Below are positions 24,291 to 32,873 of a stretch of DNA of 41,892 bases, in pieces. Under the pieces are notes generated by a model. It worked only from the letters and a program-made list of their open reading frames with translations. It did no database searches and had not been told where the DNA came from. The stretch spans positions 1-41,892 of the forward strand of contig NZ_PISD01000042.1 in the NCBI RefSeq assembly GCF_002835735.1. The letters are read 5' to 3'. This stretch comes from Cytobacillus horneckiae (GTDB lineage: Bacteria > Bacillota > Bacilli > Bacillales > Cytobacillaceae). Position 1 is the first letter of the stretch. Every line of letters starts with the position of its first letter. A program made the position numbers and the translations under genes.

Positions 24291-25229
24291 TCATCTATCT
24301 TTTTTCTTTATTTGATTTAACTGAATATAAGAACGATCTCTGTCATTTAATTTATTCGATACCGTTTCTTCACCATAGTGAAAAATGCCCTCTCCGCTTT
24401 TGGCACCTAACTTATTTTGAGCGACCAATGCTTTTATTATATTTGGTGCTGAAACCGCTTTATCAAGTTCTGGCGCCACATTATCAAATACTCTTTGCCA
24501 TGTATCCAATCCTCCGAAATCCGCTATTTCAATTGGACCTGTAAATGCCCAGCGAAAGCCTGGGCCTGCTGTCACAGCAGTATCAATATCTTCTGCACTC
24601 GCAACTCCTTCATTTAGCAAATAGAAAGCCTCCCTCATCAGTGCGGTCTGAAGCCTATTCGCTATAAAGCCGGAGATTTCCTTTTTCACTACAACAGGTT
24701 TCTTTCCAATGCTACGCATCAATTCAATTGTTTTTGCTAGAATACTTTCTTCCGTTTTTTCATGCTTCACAATTTCGACCAAAGGCACTAAATGGGCCGG
24801 ATTAAAAAAATGAGTAATGACCATTCTATTTGCAAATGAAGCGTTTTCAGCTAACCGTGAAATCGGAAAAGTGGATGTGTTTGAAGCAATAATCGTATCC
24901 TTGCTTATTAATTTTTCTATTTTACTATAAAGTTTCCATTTCATTTCTAACACTTCAGGAATCGCTTCTATAATAAAATCAGACAACTCCAATGCCTTTT
25001 CTATATCTATTTCATATTTGATATTTTGCAAAGCCTGTTCCTTTTGTAATAAGGATATTGATTCTTCATCTATCATTGTTTCCATATCTGCCTGAATTCT
25101 TATATCTGCCTTTGCCAAATACTCTTGTGAGATATCATTTAAAGTCACTCGATAGCCATTCAATGCAAATGACTGAGCGATACCCGTTCCCATGACACCT
25201 GAACCTATAATTGTTATATTTCTAATCAT
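24291..25229 (-). CDS. 3-hydroxyacyl-CoA dehydrogenase (3-hydroxybutyryl-CoA type)
   Basis: Interconverts 3-hydroxyacyl-CoA and 3-oxoacyl-CoA with NAD. The 312-residue length is that of short-chain HbdA-like enzymes. Rossmann motif GSGVMGTG (9-16), catalytic dyad region ITHFFNPAHLVPLVEI (His) and the C-terminal GFRWAFTGPIEIADFGGLD. ATG 25229 is chosen because AAAGGAG lies 8 bases upstream. The farther start at 25259 would lie upstream of the transcription start predicted from the sigma-54 promoter. Single gene with its own promoter and terminator. Confidence 0.9.
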   Translation of the reverse strand: MIRNITIIGSGVMGTGIAQSFALNGYRVTLNDISQEYLAKADIRIQADMETMIDEESISLLQKEQALQNIKYEIDIEKALELSDFIIEAIPEVLEMKWKLYSKIEKLISKDTIIASNTSTFPISRLAENASFANRMVITHFFNPAHLVPLVEIVKHEKTEESILAKTIELMRSIGKKPVVVKKEISGFIANRLQTALMREAFYLLNEGVASAEDIDTAVTAGPGFRWAFTGPIEIADFGGLDTWQRVFDNVAPELDKAVSAPNIIKALVAQNKLGAKSGEGIFHYGEETVSNKLNDRDRSYIQLNQIKKKDR

Positions 25230-25264
25230 TTTCATCACTCCTTTTAGTTGCTCATCCATCTTAA

Positions 25265-25280
25265 TGCAAATCCCATGCCA
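25265..25280 (-). promoter_or_regulatory. Sigma-54 promoter of the 3-hydroxyacyl-CoA dehydrogenase gene
   Basis: Minus-strand TGGCATGGGATTTGCA, TGGCAT-N5-TTGCA. Predicted start near 25253, leaving a 24-base leader before the AAAGGAG/ATG. Confidence 0.88.
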
Positions 25281-25420
25281 ACAATTAAATAATTGCGAAA
25301 ATTATTTTTATATGATAAACTTTTCCTCGATATATCTCCCCACTCCCCTTTTTAGCTTCTCATCTTTTTTATTCCTTTAATTTCCTAATGAGCCATTATA
25401 CTTTTTTGGAGGTATGATTA

Positions 25421-26197
25421 ATGGTATCTAATAAAGTTACAATTATTACTGGTTCAGCTAGAGGCATTGGGTATGAAATAGGAAAAATCTTTGCAGAAAA
25501 TGGAGCGAAGGTTGTACTATCAGATTTAAATGAAAAAGAAGTAACCGATGCTGCTTTCCAATTATCACAACAAGGATTAGATGTAATTGGCATGAAGGCC
25601 GATGTTACGAAGGAAGCAGAAATTATAAACTTAATCAATAAAGCAAAAGAACATTATGGTATGATTGATATTTTTATAAACAATGCTGGTTTGCAGCATG
25701 TAGCACCACTTGAAGAATTTCCAACTGAGAAATTCGAGTTAATGATTAAGATCATGTTAACAGCACCATTTATAGCAATTAAAAATGTATTACCTATTAT
25801 GAGAGAACAAGGCTTCGGCAGGATTTTAAATATTTCTTCAATCAATGGATTAATTGGATTCGCCAACAAAGCCGCTTATAATAGTGCAAAGCATGGAGTA
25901 ATCGGATTAACAAAAGTCGCAGCTTTAGAAAGTGCCGCTGATGGAATTACAGTTAATGCACTATGCCCTGGCTATGTCGATACACCGCTCGTACGTAATC
26001 AATTAAAAGATCTTTCAGTTACGAGGGGTGTCCCACTAGAGAATGTGCTGGAAGAAGTTATTTATCCACTCGTACCGCAAAAGCGGTTATTGGATGTGAA
26101 GGAAATTGCAGATTATGCCATGTTCCTTGCAAGTGATTTAGCAGGCGGTGTCACTGGTCAAGCGGTTGTTCTTGATGGTGGGTATACAGCGCAATAA
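25421..26197 (+). CDS. bdhA: 3-hydroxybutyrate dehydrogenase (SDR)
   Basis: Oxidises D-3-hydroxybutyrate to acetoacetate with NAD. The 258-residue short-chain dehydrogenase has the TGSARGIG cofactor motif (11-18), NNAGLQHVAPLEEFP (about 88), catalytic Ser in NISSING, the YNSAK catalytic pair and the family's CPGYVDTPLVRNQ. ATG 25421 follows GGAGG. It supplies acetoacetate to the ScoAB transferase. No sigma-54 promoter is seen on this strand, so it may be separately controlled. Confidence 0.93.
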   Translation: MVSNKVTIITGSARGIGYEIGKIFAENGAKVVLSDLNEKEVTDAAFQLSQQGLDVIGMKADVTKEAEIINLINKAKEHYGMIDIFINNAGLQHVAPLEEFPTEKFELMIKIMLTAPFIAIKNVLPIMREQGFGRILNISSINGLIGFANKAAYNSAKHGVIGLTKVAALESAADGITVNALCPGYVDTPLVRNQLKDLSVTRGVPLENVLEEVIYPLVPQKRLLDVKEIADYAMFLASDLAGGVTGQAVVLDGGYTAQ

Positions 26198-26211
26198 GAA
26201 CGAAAGTGTTC

Positions 26212-26278
26212 TGCCTACACCTCACCTTTCTAGAAGATTTTATTCAGACCAGCCTAGAAAGACACTACGGTGTAGGCA
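26212..26278. repeat. Nested inverted repeat after bdhA
   Basis: Outer arms TGCCTACACC (26212-26221) and GGTGTAGGCA (26269-26278) are perfect. Inner arms CTTTCTAG (26226-26233) and CTAGAAAG (26254-26261) are perfect too. A 20-base loop remains. There is no T-tract on either side, so it is not a standard terminator. It may be a transcript end formed by other means or a mobile-element remnant. Confidence 0.6.
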
Positions 26279-26420
26279 TATTTCTCCATTCACCAAGAAG
26301 CTCTCATTATGATGGCTCTGATATAATCGCACTGTCAAAATGATAAGCAGAAGGTATGATTTGAAGAAAGATGATGCGCCTAATATTGTCATTTGTTCCA
26401 ATAGCATAAAATAACTATAC

Positions 26421-26454
26421 AAAAAGAGGACATGATAATCAGTCATGCCCTTTT
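26421..26454 (-). terminator. Terminator of the molybdate regulator gene
   Basis: Minus-strand AAAAGGGCATGA pairs with TCATGTCCTCTTTT (one bulge), ending in T-rich sequence, directly after the stop. Confidence 0.7.
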
Positions 26455-26455
26455 C

Positions 26456-27376
26456 TTATGAATCAAATATAATCTTCCCGCTTAAGCTCAAATCATAACC
26501 ATAAAACTGCTTGAGTTGAGTTTGATACTCCTTCGATTTCACCGTTTCTTTGATTGCTTCTACGAGTTTTTCGTTTTCTTTTAATATGATTAGATCATAT
26601 TGCTCCATAATGAGCGGAATAAAATCTACATTTACCATTTTCGTTACATTTTCTATTCCTATCCCTACATCTGCCTGCCCGCCGGCAACTGCTGATGCCA
26701 CAGAATAGTGGCTTGTTAAAATATTGTCATATCCATTAAGCGATTGAGGACGAATCCCTTGTTTTTTTAATTGCTCGTCTAAAAGAATCCTGGCTCCAGA
26801 ACCGATTTCACGATTGACCATTTTAATATTTACCTTGCTCAAATCCTTCATGCTGTTTATTTGATGAGGATTTCCTTTTTGCACATAGATTCCCGCTTGT
26901 CTTTGAACGAGATTCATTTGAATAAAGGGCTGGCTCACTAGTATTCTTTTTACATATGGCGTATTGTATTCACCTGTTTCTCCATCATATAAATGAACAC
27001 TAACAACATCACATTCCCCATTGTACATGGACATCAAACTGTTAAGACTCCCGTTATAAAGCCTTAATGTCGAAAAGCTCGTATGATTTTCAACATGCTT
27101 GCTTAACATATCTAAGGCGATATCTTGTCCGCTTATTATGATTTGACTTGTTTGGCGAGCAGTTTGCCCTTGTTCTTTTGGAGGGTTCCGTTCATTGCGT
27201 GCACCCGTCTTATTTTTAGATTTATACTTCTCTATGTCATCGTGATCGACTCTCATTTGTCTACCTACTCGATAAGCAGGCAGATCACCTTTCTTAATTA
27301 AATCGTAAACCGTTAATTTGGATACCCGTAATAATTGCGATACCTCCTCTATTGTATAAGAAGAATTGTCACTCAT
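26456..27376 (-). CDS. Molybdate-type transcriptional regulator (excisionase-like HTH plus PBP-like domain)
   Basis: Probably senses molybdate and controls the divergent mod genes. With the ATG at 27376 (GGAG 7 bases upstream) it has 306 residues. The N-terminus is a MerR/excisionase-like helix-turn-helix (SYTIEEVSQLLRVSKLTVYD then GRQMRVDHDDIEKY, about 6-55). After a polar linker a periplasmic-binding-like domain runs to the end (GECDVVSVHLYDGETGEYN, GIYVQKGNPHQI, GSGARILLDEQL, AVAGGQADVGIG), as in ModE-like regulators with a PBP_like sensor. Upstream starts lack a ribosome binding site. Ligand specificity (molybdate or tungstate) is inferred from the neighbours. Confidence 0.85.
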   Translation of the reverse strand: MSDNSSYTIEEVSQLLRVSKLTVYDLIKKGDLPAYRVGRQMRVDHDDIEKYKSKNKTGARNERNPPKEQGQTARQTSQIIISGQDIALDMLSKHVENHTSFSTLRLYNGSLNSLMSMYNGECDVVSVHLYDGETGEYNTPYVKRILVSQPFIQMNLVQRQAGIYVQKGNPHQINSMKDLSKVNIKMVNREIGSGARILLDEQLKKQGIRPQSLNGYDNILTSHYSVASAVAGGQADVGIGIENVTKMVNVDFIPLIMEQYDLIILKENEKLVEAIKETVKSKEYQTQLKQFYGYDLSLSGKIIFDS

Positions 27377-27421
27377 CATATCACTCCAATTTTTTTTGGA
27401 AAGCACTTAACATTTTTAGTT

Positions 27422-27462
27422 ATCTTTAATTATAATAAGTTATATATAATTATATTAAAGAT
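27422..27462. promoter_or_regulatory. Inverted repeat in the regulator/mod intergenic region
   Basis: ATCTTTAAT (27422-27430) and ATTAAAGAT (27454-27462) flank a very AT-rich core containing GTTATATATAA. A GTTATA-type palindrome also occurs before modA (28586-28599), so both may bind the adjacent regulator. Confidence 0.4.
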
Positions 27463-27479
27463 ATAAGGATGAACAATTA

Positions 27480-28545
27480 ATGGCTAACCTAATGCTTCAA
27501 AACATGAGTAAAATCTACAATCAAGGCGAAAAAGCTGTTAAAGATTTTAATTTGAATATTAAAGATAAAGAATTCATTGTACTAGTCGGACCGTCCGGAT
27601 GCGGAAAATCTACTATTTTAAAAATGATTGCAGGTCTGGAAGATATCTCCGATGGCGATCTCTATATCGATGGAACAAAAATGAATCATGTTTCTTCAAA
27701 AGATCGTGACATCGCCATGGTCTTTCAAAACTATGCATTATACCCTCATATGACAGTATATCAAAACATGGCATTTGGATTAAAGATGAGAAGGCTTACC
27801 AAACATGAAATTGCTGAGCGCGTCAAAAAAGCAGCTAATATTATTGGACTGCAATCCTTTCTTAATCGTAAGCCTGCTGAATTATCCGGCGGACAAAAGC
27901 AGCGTGTTGCATTAGGAAGAGCCATTGTAAGAGATGCAAAGGTTTTCCTAATGGATGAACCCCTTTCAAACCTTGATGCAAAACTTAGAGTGCAAATGCG
28001 TGCAGAAATTAATAAGCTTCACGAAAAACTCCAGACTACAACAATCTACGTGACCCATGACCAAACAGAGGCAATGACAATGGCCAGCAGAATCGTTGTC
28101 CTTAATAAAGGAGAAATTCAGCAAATCGGCACCCCTAAGGATGTGTACGAAAAGCCGGAAAATATGTTTGTTGCAAGCTTCATCGGTTCGCCTGCAATGA
28201 ACCTAATTCCCGCAACAGCTACTGCAGAAGGACTTAGAATAGACGGATTTAAAGATAAGGTTTCGCTTAACACGGTGGAGCTTCCTTCAAGCGGACAAGT
28301 CACCCGTGGGCCTGCGTCCAGAAGATATATCAATAAATGAAGCCGCACCGCAGTTTTACGCTACAATTGAATCAATTGAACGCCTTGGGTCGGAATCTAT
28401 TATTAACGCAAGTATGGCAGGTCAATCAATCGCCATCAAAACAGATCCTGATTATAACAATAAAGTAGGATCACGTCTTCTTCTATCTGCGCACTTCCGA
28501 AAGTTTCATCTATTTGATAGTGAAACAGAAAAAACGATTCTTTAG
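27480..28545 (+). pseudogene. MsmX/UgpC-like ABC ATPase, frameshifted near the C-terminal OB domain
   Basis: A 'multipurpose' sugar-importer type ATPase rather than a classical ModC. Walker [10 protein letters not shown] near 36-44, signature LSGGQKQR, Walker [17 protein letters not shown] and the H-loop VTHDQTEAM. The first frame runs to 28340 and ends [15 protein letters not shown]. Removal of one C near 28299-28301 (ACCC to ACC) gives [12 protein letters not shown]..., which continues in the frame ending at 28545. An intact protein would have about 354 residues, the family's usual length. Located between the molybdate regulator and modA; it could energise ModAB or another importer. One base may be a sequencing error. 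Confidence 0.85.
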
Positions 28546-28585
28546 TTGAAAAAACAATTTAACTTTCTAACTAATTATATTAATA

Positions 28586-28599
28586 TATAACTAGTTATA
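28586..28599. promoter_or_regulatory. Palindromic site before modA
   Basis: TATAACTAGTTATA is a perfect 14-base palindrome 31 bases before the modA start, inside an AT-rich promoter-like stretch. A likely operator for the nearby regulator; it resembles the half-site ATAAC/GTTAT of ModE operators. Confidence 0.45.
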
Positions 28600-28630
28600 A
28601 TTAATCATAAGATACAAAAGGGGAACAATC

Positions 28631-29419
28631 ATGTTAAAAAATATGAAGTTAAGTATCATCATTTTATTTTGCCTTGTTTTTACTGCTGCCTGTTCATCAA
28701 CTGAAAATTCGACGGATGCAGAAAAACAAAATGTGGAGTTAACCATTTCTGCAGCTGCCAGCTTAAAGGATGCATTGGAAGATATTCAAGCTTCATATGA
28801 AGATGAAAATCCAGAAGTAAAATTAAGTTTTAACTTTGCTGGCTCCGGGTCGCTGCAACAGCAAATCTCTCAAGGAGCACCAGTCGATTTGTTCTTCTCT
28901 GCTGCAGAAGATAAATATGATTTACTTGTCGAAGAAGGCAATATCGCTGAGGAAGACGGCAGCGATTTATTAGGAAATGAACTTGTCCTTGTTGTGCCTG
29001 AAGATGATTCTACTGTTGAAAATTTTGCAGATCTTGTAAAGGATGAAGTGGAGAAAATATCGATCGGAACTCCGGAAACCGTTCCAGCTGGTGCATACGG
29101 CCAAGAAGCTTTGGAAAATATGAAGATATGGCACCAAATCGAATCTAAAATGGTCTTTGCTAAGGATGTTAGACAGGTTTTATCCTATGTTGAAACAGGA
29201 AATGTACGTGCTGGCATTGTCTATAAAACAGATGCGCTTGTATCAGATAAGGTAAAAATTGTCGCCACAGCTGAGCCTGACACACATGCACCCATTATCT
29301 ATCCTGTAGGTGTCATCAAGGACTCTAAAAATTACCAAGAAGCGCATAAGTTCTATAAGTATTTAAGAAGTGATAAAGCAATAAAGGTGTTTGAGAATTA
29401 TGGATTTACTGCTCAATAA
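28631..29419 (+). CDS. modA: Molybdate ABC transporter substrate-binding lipoprotein ModA
   Basis: Binds molybdate outside the cell. The 262-residue precursor has a lipobox near TAAC (Cys about 21). Mature motifs AAASLKDALEDI, FNFAGSGSLQQQISQGAPVDLFFSA and the C-terminal APIIYPVGVI are typical of ModA. AAAGGGG precedes ATG 28631. Its end overlaps modB. Confidence 0.95.
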   Translation: MLKNMKLSIIILFCLVFTAACSSTENSTDAEKQNVELTISAAASLKDALEDIQASYEDENPEVKLSFNFAGSGSLQQQISQGAPVDLFFSAAEDKYDLLVEEGNIAEEDGSDLLGNELVLVVPEDDSTVENFADLVKDEVEKISIGTPETVPAGAYGQEALENMKIWHQIESKMVFAKDVRQVLSYVETGNVRAGIVYKTDALVSDKVKIVATAEPDTHAPIIYPVGVIKDSKNYQEAHKFYKYLRSDKAIKVFENYGFTAQ

Positions 29420-30077
29420 TCTCGTTTCCGAACAGTTTGTTAGTCCTATATGGGTTTCTCTAAAGATTGCTGTTATTGCGGGTATCATCGTGGTTGTAAC
29501 TGGAACAATGGCAGGCCGGTTCTTCGCAAGAAAGCAGTTTAAAGGAAAGGCGATTGCAGAGACCATCCTAATGCTGCCAATGGTCCTTCCGCCAACAGTC
29601 GTTGGTTTCTTTCTAATTGTCATTTTTGGAAAAAACAGTTGGGCGGGACAAGCGATTACCTGGTTATTTGACCGCCCGATTATTTTCACATGGTGGGCAG
29701 CTGTCATTGCTGCCATTGTAGTTGCTTTCCCGCTCATGTATCAATCCGCTAAGTCGGGCTTCTTAAGTGTAGACAAGGATATTGAAAATGCCGCACGCGT
29801 TGACGGAGCAAGCGATTGGAAAATTTTCTACCTTATTTCCATTCCTCTCGCTTCAAAAGCCTTAATTACTGGAAGTATTTTGAGCTTTGCGCGCGCCCTC
29901 GGAGAATTCGGTGCAACACTTATGTTCGCCGGGAATATTCCTGGTGAGACGCAGACTTTGCCAATTGCTATTTATATCGCGATTGATTCCGGCAATATGA
30001 TAATGGCTTGGTTATGGGTCATTGCCATCGTAGCTATATCATTTATGATGCTATTAGTTGTTAGGGTAAGGGAGTAA
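29400..30077 (+). CDS. modB: Molybdate ABC transporter permease ModB
   Basis: Inner-membrane channel of the molybdate importer, about 225 residues with five helices. The permease EAA loop is in ENAARVDGASDWKIFYLISIPLA and the C-terminal ARALGEFGATLMFAGN is ModB-like. ATG 29400 (inside modA, overlap 20 bases) is preferred over the upstream TTG because the first residues then match the family; the AAAGGTG ribosome binding site is somewhat far. Confidence 0.93.
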   Translation: MDLLLNNLVSEQFVSPIWVSLKIAVIAGIIVVVTGTMAGRFFARKQFKGKAIAETILMLPMVLPPTVVGFFLIVIFGKNSWAGQAITWLFDRPIIFTWWAAVIAAIVVAFPLMYQSAKSGFLSVDKDIENAARVDGASDWKIFYLISIPLASKALITGSILSFARALGEFGATLMFAGNIPGETQTLPIAIYIAIDSGNMIMAWLWVIAIVAISFMMLLVVRVRE

Positions 30078-30083
30078 TATGAA

Positions 30084-30124
30084 GGGCAATAATAGGTGCT
30101 GCCAGCGCTATTATTGCCCTTTTT
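30084..30124 (+). terminator. Terminator of the mod operon
   Basis: GGGCAATAATAG/CTATTATTGCCC, a perfect 12-bp stem with a 12-base loop, followed by TTTTTAT. Confidence 0.93.
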
Positions 30125-30190
30125 ATAAATCTGCCAATATAAAGTTTGCAAAACATATTGTGTTTCTAATTGAAAAGTTGTATTCTTAAA

Positions 30191-30205
30191 TGAGAATGAT
30201 AATCA
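30191..30205 (+). promoter_or_regulatory. Fur-box-like operator
   Basis: TGAGAATGATAATCA has two mismatches to the 7-1-7 Fur consensus TGATAATNATTATCA and lies 25 bases upstream of the reductase start, over the likely -10 region. Suggests iron repression of the reductase. Confidence 0.6.
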
Positions 30206-30230
30206 ATTGCACGATTAGGGGGAAATAGTA

Positions 30231-31280
30231 ATGGAACAGCATGAGTTGTATGATGTGACGATAATTGGCGGCGGTCCGGCGGGATTATACTCTGCCTTCT
30301 ATAGCGGCCTAAGATCAATGAAGACTAAGCTCATTGAATATCAGCCTCAGCTTGGTGGCAAAATTCATGTCTATCCCGAAAAAATGATTTGGGATGTAGG
30401 CGGTCTAACTCCAGTGCCAGGCGAAAAGCTGATTGAACAACTCATTACCCAAGGCCTGACATTTGACCCTACAATTGTATTAAATGAAAAAGTCGTTAAA
30501 ATATCAAAAAATGAGGATGATTCCTTCATATTACATACAGAATCTGGCCAATCGCATTTCTCTAAAACGATTATTGTCGCTGTAGGAGGCGGGATTTTGA
30601 AGCCGCAAAAGCTGCAAATCGAGGGTGCGGAAAAATATGAAGTATCAAACCTGCACTATACAGTCAAATCATTAAAACGATTTACAGATAAAACTGTCAT
30701 CATCTCGGGCGGCGGGAATTCGGCGATTGATTGGGCAAATGAACTAGTGCCATTTGCTAAAAAGGTGTATTTAACTTATCGAAAAGACGCTTTGAACGGT
30801 CACGAATCTCAAGTACAGCAACTGGAAAGCAGCACAGCGGAATGTTTTTATAATACATCCATTTCTAAATTGATTGCTTCTGACAATCATGAGAAGATTG
30901 CCAGTGTGGAGCTGACCAATCATCAAACAGGCGAAGTGACAGAATTAAAAATTGATGATGTAGTCATCAATCATGGCTATGAACGCGATTCCGCGCTTTT
31001 AAATAATTGTGAACTGGACATCAGCATGGTTGATGACTTTTATATCGACGGAAACGCCAGAAGCGAATCCTCTGTTCCCGGCCTTTATGCTGCCGGCGAT
31101 ATTTTGATGCATGAAGGCAAGGTGCATTTAATAGCAGGCGCTTTTCAAGATGCTGCCAACGCCGTCAACAAAGCAAAGAAATTTATAGAACCTGAAGCTC
31201 ATCAATCTGGGATGGTCTCCTCACATAATGAAATTTTCAAACAAAAAAATAAAGAGCTGATTAAACAATTTGTTAAGTAA
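30231..31280 (+). CDS. Ferredoxin/flavodoxin--NADP+ reductase, thioredoxin-reductase-like
   Basis: An FAD flavoprotein that passes electrons between NADPH and ferredoxin. 349 residues. FAD site GGGPAGLYSAFYSGL (13-27), NADPH site ISGGGNSAIDW, and the C-terminal GLYAAGDIL for FAD. No CxxC redox pair, so not a thioredoxin reductase; the YumC-type ferredoxin reductase fits. A Fur-like site precedes it. AGGGGGA is the ribosome binding site. Confidence 0.93.
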   Translation: MEQHELYDVTIIGGGPAGLYSAFYSGLRSMKTKLIEYQPQLGGKIHVYPEKMIWDVGGLTPVPGEKLIEQLITQGLTFDPTIVLNEKVVKISKNEDDSFILHTESGQSHFSKTIIVAVGGGILKPQKLQIEGAEKYEVSNLHYTVKSLKRFTDKTVIISGGGNSAIDWANELVPFAKKVYLTYRKDALNGHESQVQQLESSTAECFYNTSISKLIASDNHEKIASVELTNHQTGEVTELKIDDVVINHGYERDSALLNNCELDISMVDDFYIDGNARSESSVPGLYAAGDILMHEGKVHLIAGAFQDAANAVNKAKKFIEPEAHQSGMVSSHNEIFKQKNKELIKQFVK

Positions 31281-31285
31281 ACAGC

Positions 31286-31322
31286 AAAATCCCCTTTCTA
31301 ATGTTTAAGGGGATTTTTTTTT
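31286..31322 (+). terminator. Terminator after the reductase gene
   Basis: AAAATCCCCTT/AAGGGGATTTT with a 10-base loop and nine T, starting six bases after the stop. Confidence 0.93.
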
Positions 31323-31329
31323 CATAGAA

Positions 31330-31437
31330 TTTTGTAGCATTAATCGTTTTTAGTTGAACAGGTTCATCTTCAAATACATAGAGCATGCCATCCTCTTCTT
31401 TCTCATCAATATTAAATTGGAGGAGTGTTTTTTTTAT
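31330..31437 (-). pseudogene. Coding-like remnant (low confidence)
   Basis: The minus strand is open for about 36 codons, reading LLQFNIDEKEEDGMLYVF then EDEPVQLKTINATKFYE, with protein-like composition but no start codon in frame. It is flanked by a stop upstream and runs into the reductase terminator. No family is recognised. It may be the end of a lost gene; chance cannot be excluded. Nothing else was seen in 31323-31553 except the ribosome binding site of the next gene. Confidence 0.25.
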
Positions 31438-31553
31438 TTATAAGGTTAAGGTTTTCATTCTTTCTCCGTCTTTTACGTTCTATTCATCATATAATTGATT
31501 CTATACATCACGAATAATCCCTTTAGAAACAAGAATAAAAGGAGATTAATAAT

Positions 31554-32753
31554 ATGAAAAACTTCTATTATCGCAGCATTCAAGCTGGTATGCGGATCGG
31601 GATAAATCTTCTAAATTGGAACACCCCAAAGCTTTTAGAAGGAAAGGACAGCTCCATGCTGCTACCTAAAATCATTAAAGAAGAAACTATCGAAAAAGTA
31701 CTTATTGTAACAGATGAAGGATTAACGGAAATAGGTTTATTCAAGCCTTTACTAGCAGGTTTGGATGAAGAAGGGATTGATTACTTTATTTATAATAAAA
31801 CAGTCCCAAACCCGACGATTGAAAATATTGAAGAAGGCCGCTCACTCTATATAGAATCAAATTGTCAGGCCATCATTGCCTTTGGCGGCGGATCGGCAAT
31901 GGATTGTGCGAAAGGAATTGGTGCACGTATAGCGAAGCCAAATGTTAGCATCCCGGATATGAAAGGACTTTTTAAGATACGCAAGAACCTTCCACCGCTT
32001 TTCGCCGTACCGACAACAGCCGGTACCGGCAGTGAAGGAACACTGGCCGCTGTTGTATCGAACCCGATCACAAATGAAAAGTATGCAATCATGGACCTAT
32101 CATTAATACCAGCCTATGCCGTGCTTGATTGCGCGCTGACAACTGGTTTGCCTCCGCATATCACTGCAACAACTGGAATGGACGCCCTCACTCATGCGGT
32201 AGAGGCCTATATTGGTAAAAGCAATACAAAAGAAACAGAAAAATATGCAAAAGATGCTATTGTGCTTATCTTTGAGAATCTGTATACCGCTTATACCCAA
32301 GGTGATCACTTGGAAGCAAGAGCCAACATGTTGAAAGCCTCCTATCTTGCTGGCCTTGCATTTACAAGAGCCTATGTGGGCAATGTGCATGCCATCGCCC
32401 ATACATTAGGAGGATTCTATTCCGTGCCGCATGGACTGGCAAATGCGGTCATCCTGCCTTACGTATTAGATTATTATGGTGAAACCGCTTATAAGAGATT
32501 AGCTGAACTTGCTGATCTAATTAAGATAACCGATGAACATCACACAATTAAAGAAAAAGCTATCAAGTTTACTGAAGAAATAAAACGATTAAATTCTAAA
32601 ATGAATATTCCAGAAAAGCTATCGGTAATTGAAGATCATCATATACCAAAGATGGTTGACCGCGCATTTGCAGAGGCAAACCCGCTTTATCCAGTACCGA
32701 AGATATTTACTAAAGCAGACTTTAAATTCATCTATGATGAAATAAAAGCATAA
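31554..32753 (+). CDS. Iron-containing alcohol dehydrogenase
   Basis: An NAD(P)-dependent group III alcohol dehydrogenase of 399 residues. Cofactor loop AFGGGSAMDCAKGIG near 104, PTTAGTGSEGT near 149, and metal ligands in ATTGMDALTHAVEAY and in GNVHAIAHTLGGFYSVPHG with further His near the end of that stretch. Butanol, lactaldehyde and 4-hydroxybutyrate dehydrogenases all belong here, so the substrate is undecided. AAAGGAG precedes ATG 31554. It stands alone with its own terminator; a link to 4-hydroxybutyrate metabolism at 8.5-13.5 kb is only a possibility. Confidence 0.88.
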   Translation: MKNFYYRSIQAGMRIGINLLNWNTPKLLEGKDSSMLLPKIIKEETIEKVLIVTDEGLTEIGLFKPLLAGLDEEGIDYFIYNKTVPNPTIENIEEGRSLYIESNCQAIIAFGGGSAMDCAKGIGARIAKPNVSIPDMKGLFKIRKNLPPLFAVPTTAGTGSEGTLAAVVSNPITNEKYAIMDLSLIPAYAVLDCALTTGLPPHITATTGMDALTHAVEAYIGKSNTKETEKYAKDAIVLIFENLYTAYTQGDHLEARANMLKASYLAGLAFTRAYVGNVHAIAHTLGGFYSVPHGLANAVILPYVLDYYGETAYKRLAELADLIKITDEHHTIKEKAIKFTEEIKRLNSKMNIPEKLSVIEDHHIPKMVDRAFAEANPLYPVPKIFTKADFKFIYDEIKA

Positions 32754-32755
32754 GC

Positions 32756-32791
32756 AAGGACAGTTTTTATTAGCTGTCCTTCCCTATTTTT
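32756..32791 (+). terminator. Terminator after the iron alcohol dehydrogenase gene
   Basis: AAGGACAG (32756-32763) pairs with CTGTCCTT (32774-32781), followed by CCCTATTTTT. Confidence 0.8.
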
Positions 32792-32873
32792 ACTACAACT
32801 TATTTTTGATAGACCAACTGAGGTAAAAATAAAGCTAAGGAGCGTAAGCCATTCCTTTCATCAGCCAAAACAA

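Noticed and set aside
25230..25259. Ten-codon N-terminal extension of the 3-hydroxyacyl-CoA dehydrogenase
   Set aside because: Upstream of the transcription start predicted from the sigma-54 promoter; the Rossmann motif begins right after ATG 25229.
31554..32753. Assigning the iron alcohol dehydrogenase as the 4-hydroxybutyrate dehydrogenase of the lactone pathway
   Set aside because: It is 18 kb away, has no sigma-54 promoter and family motifs do not fix the substrate.
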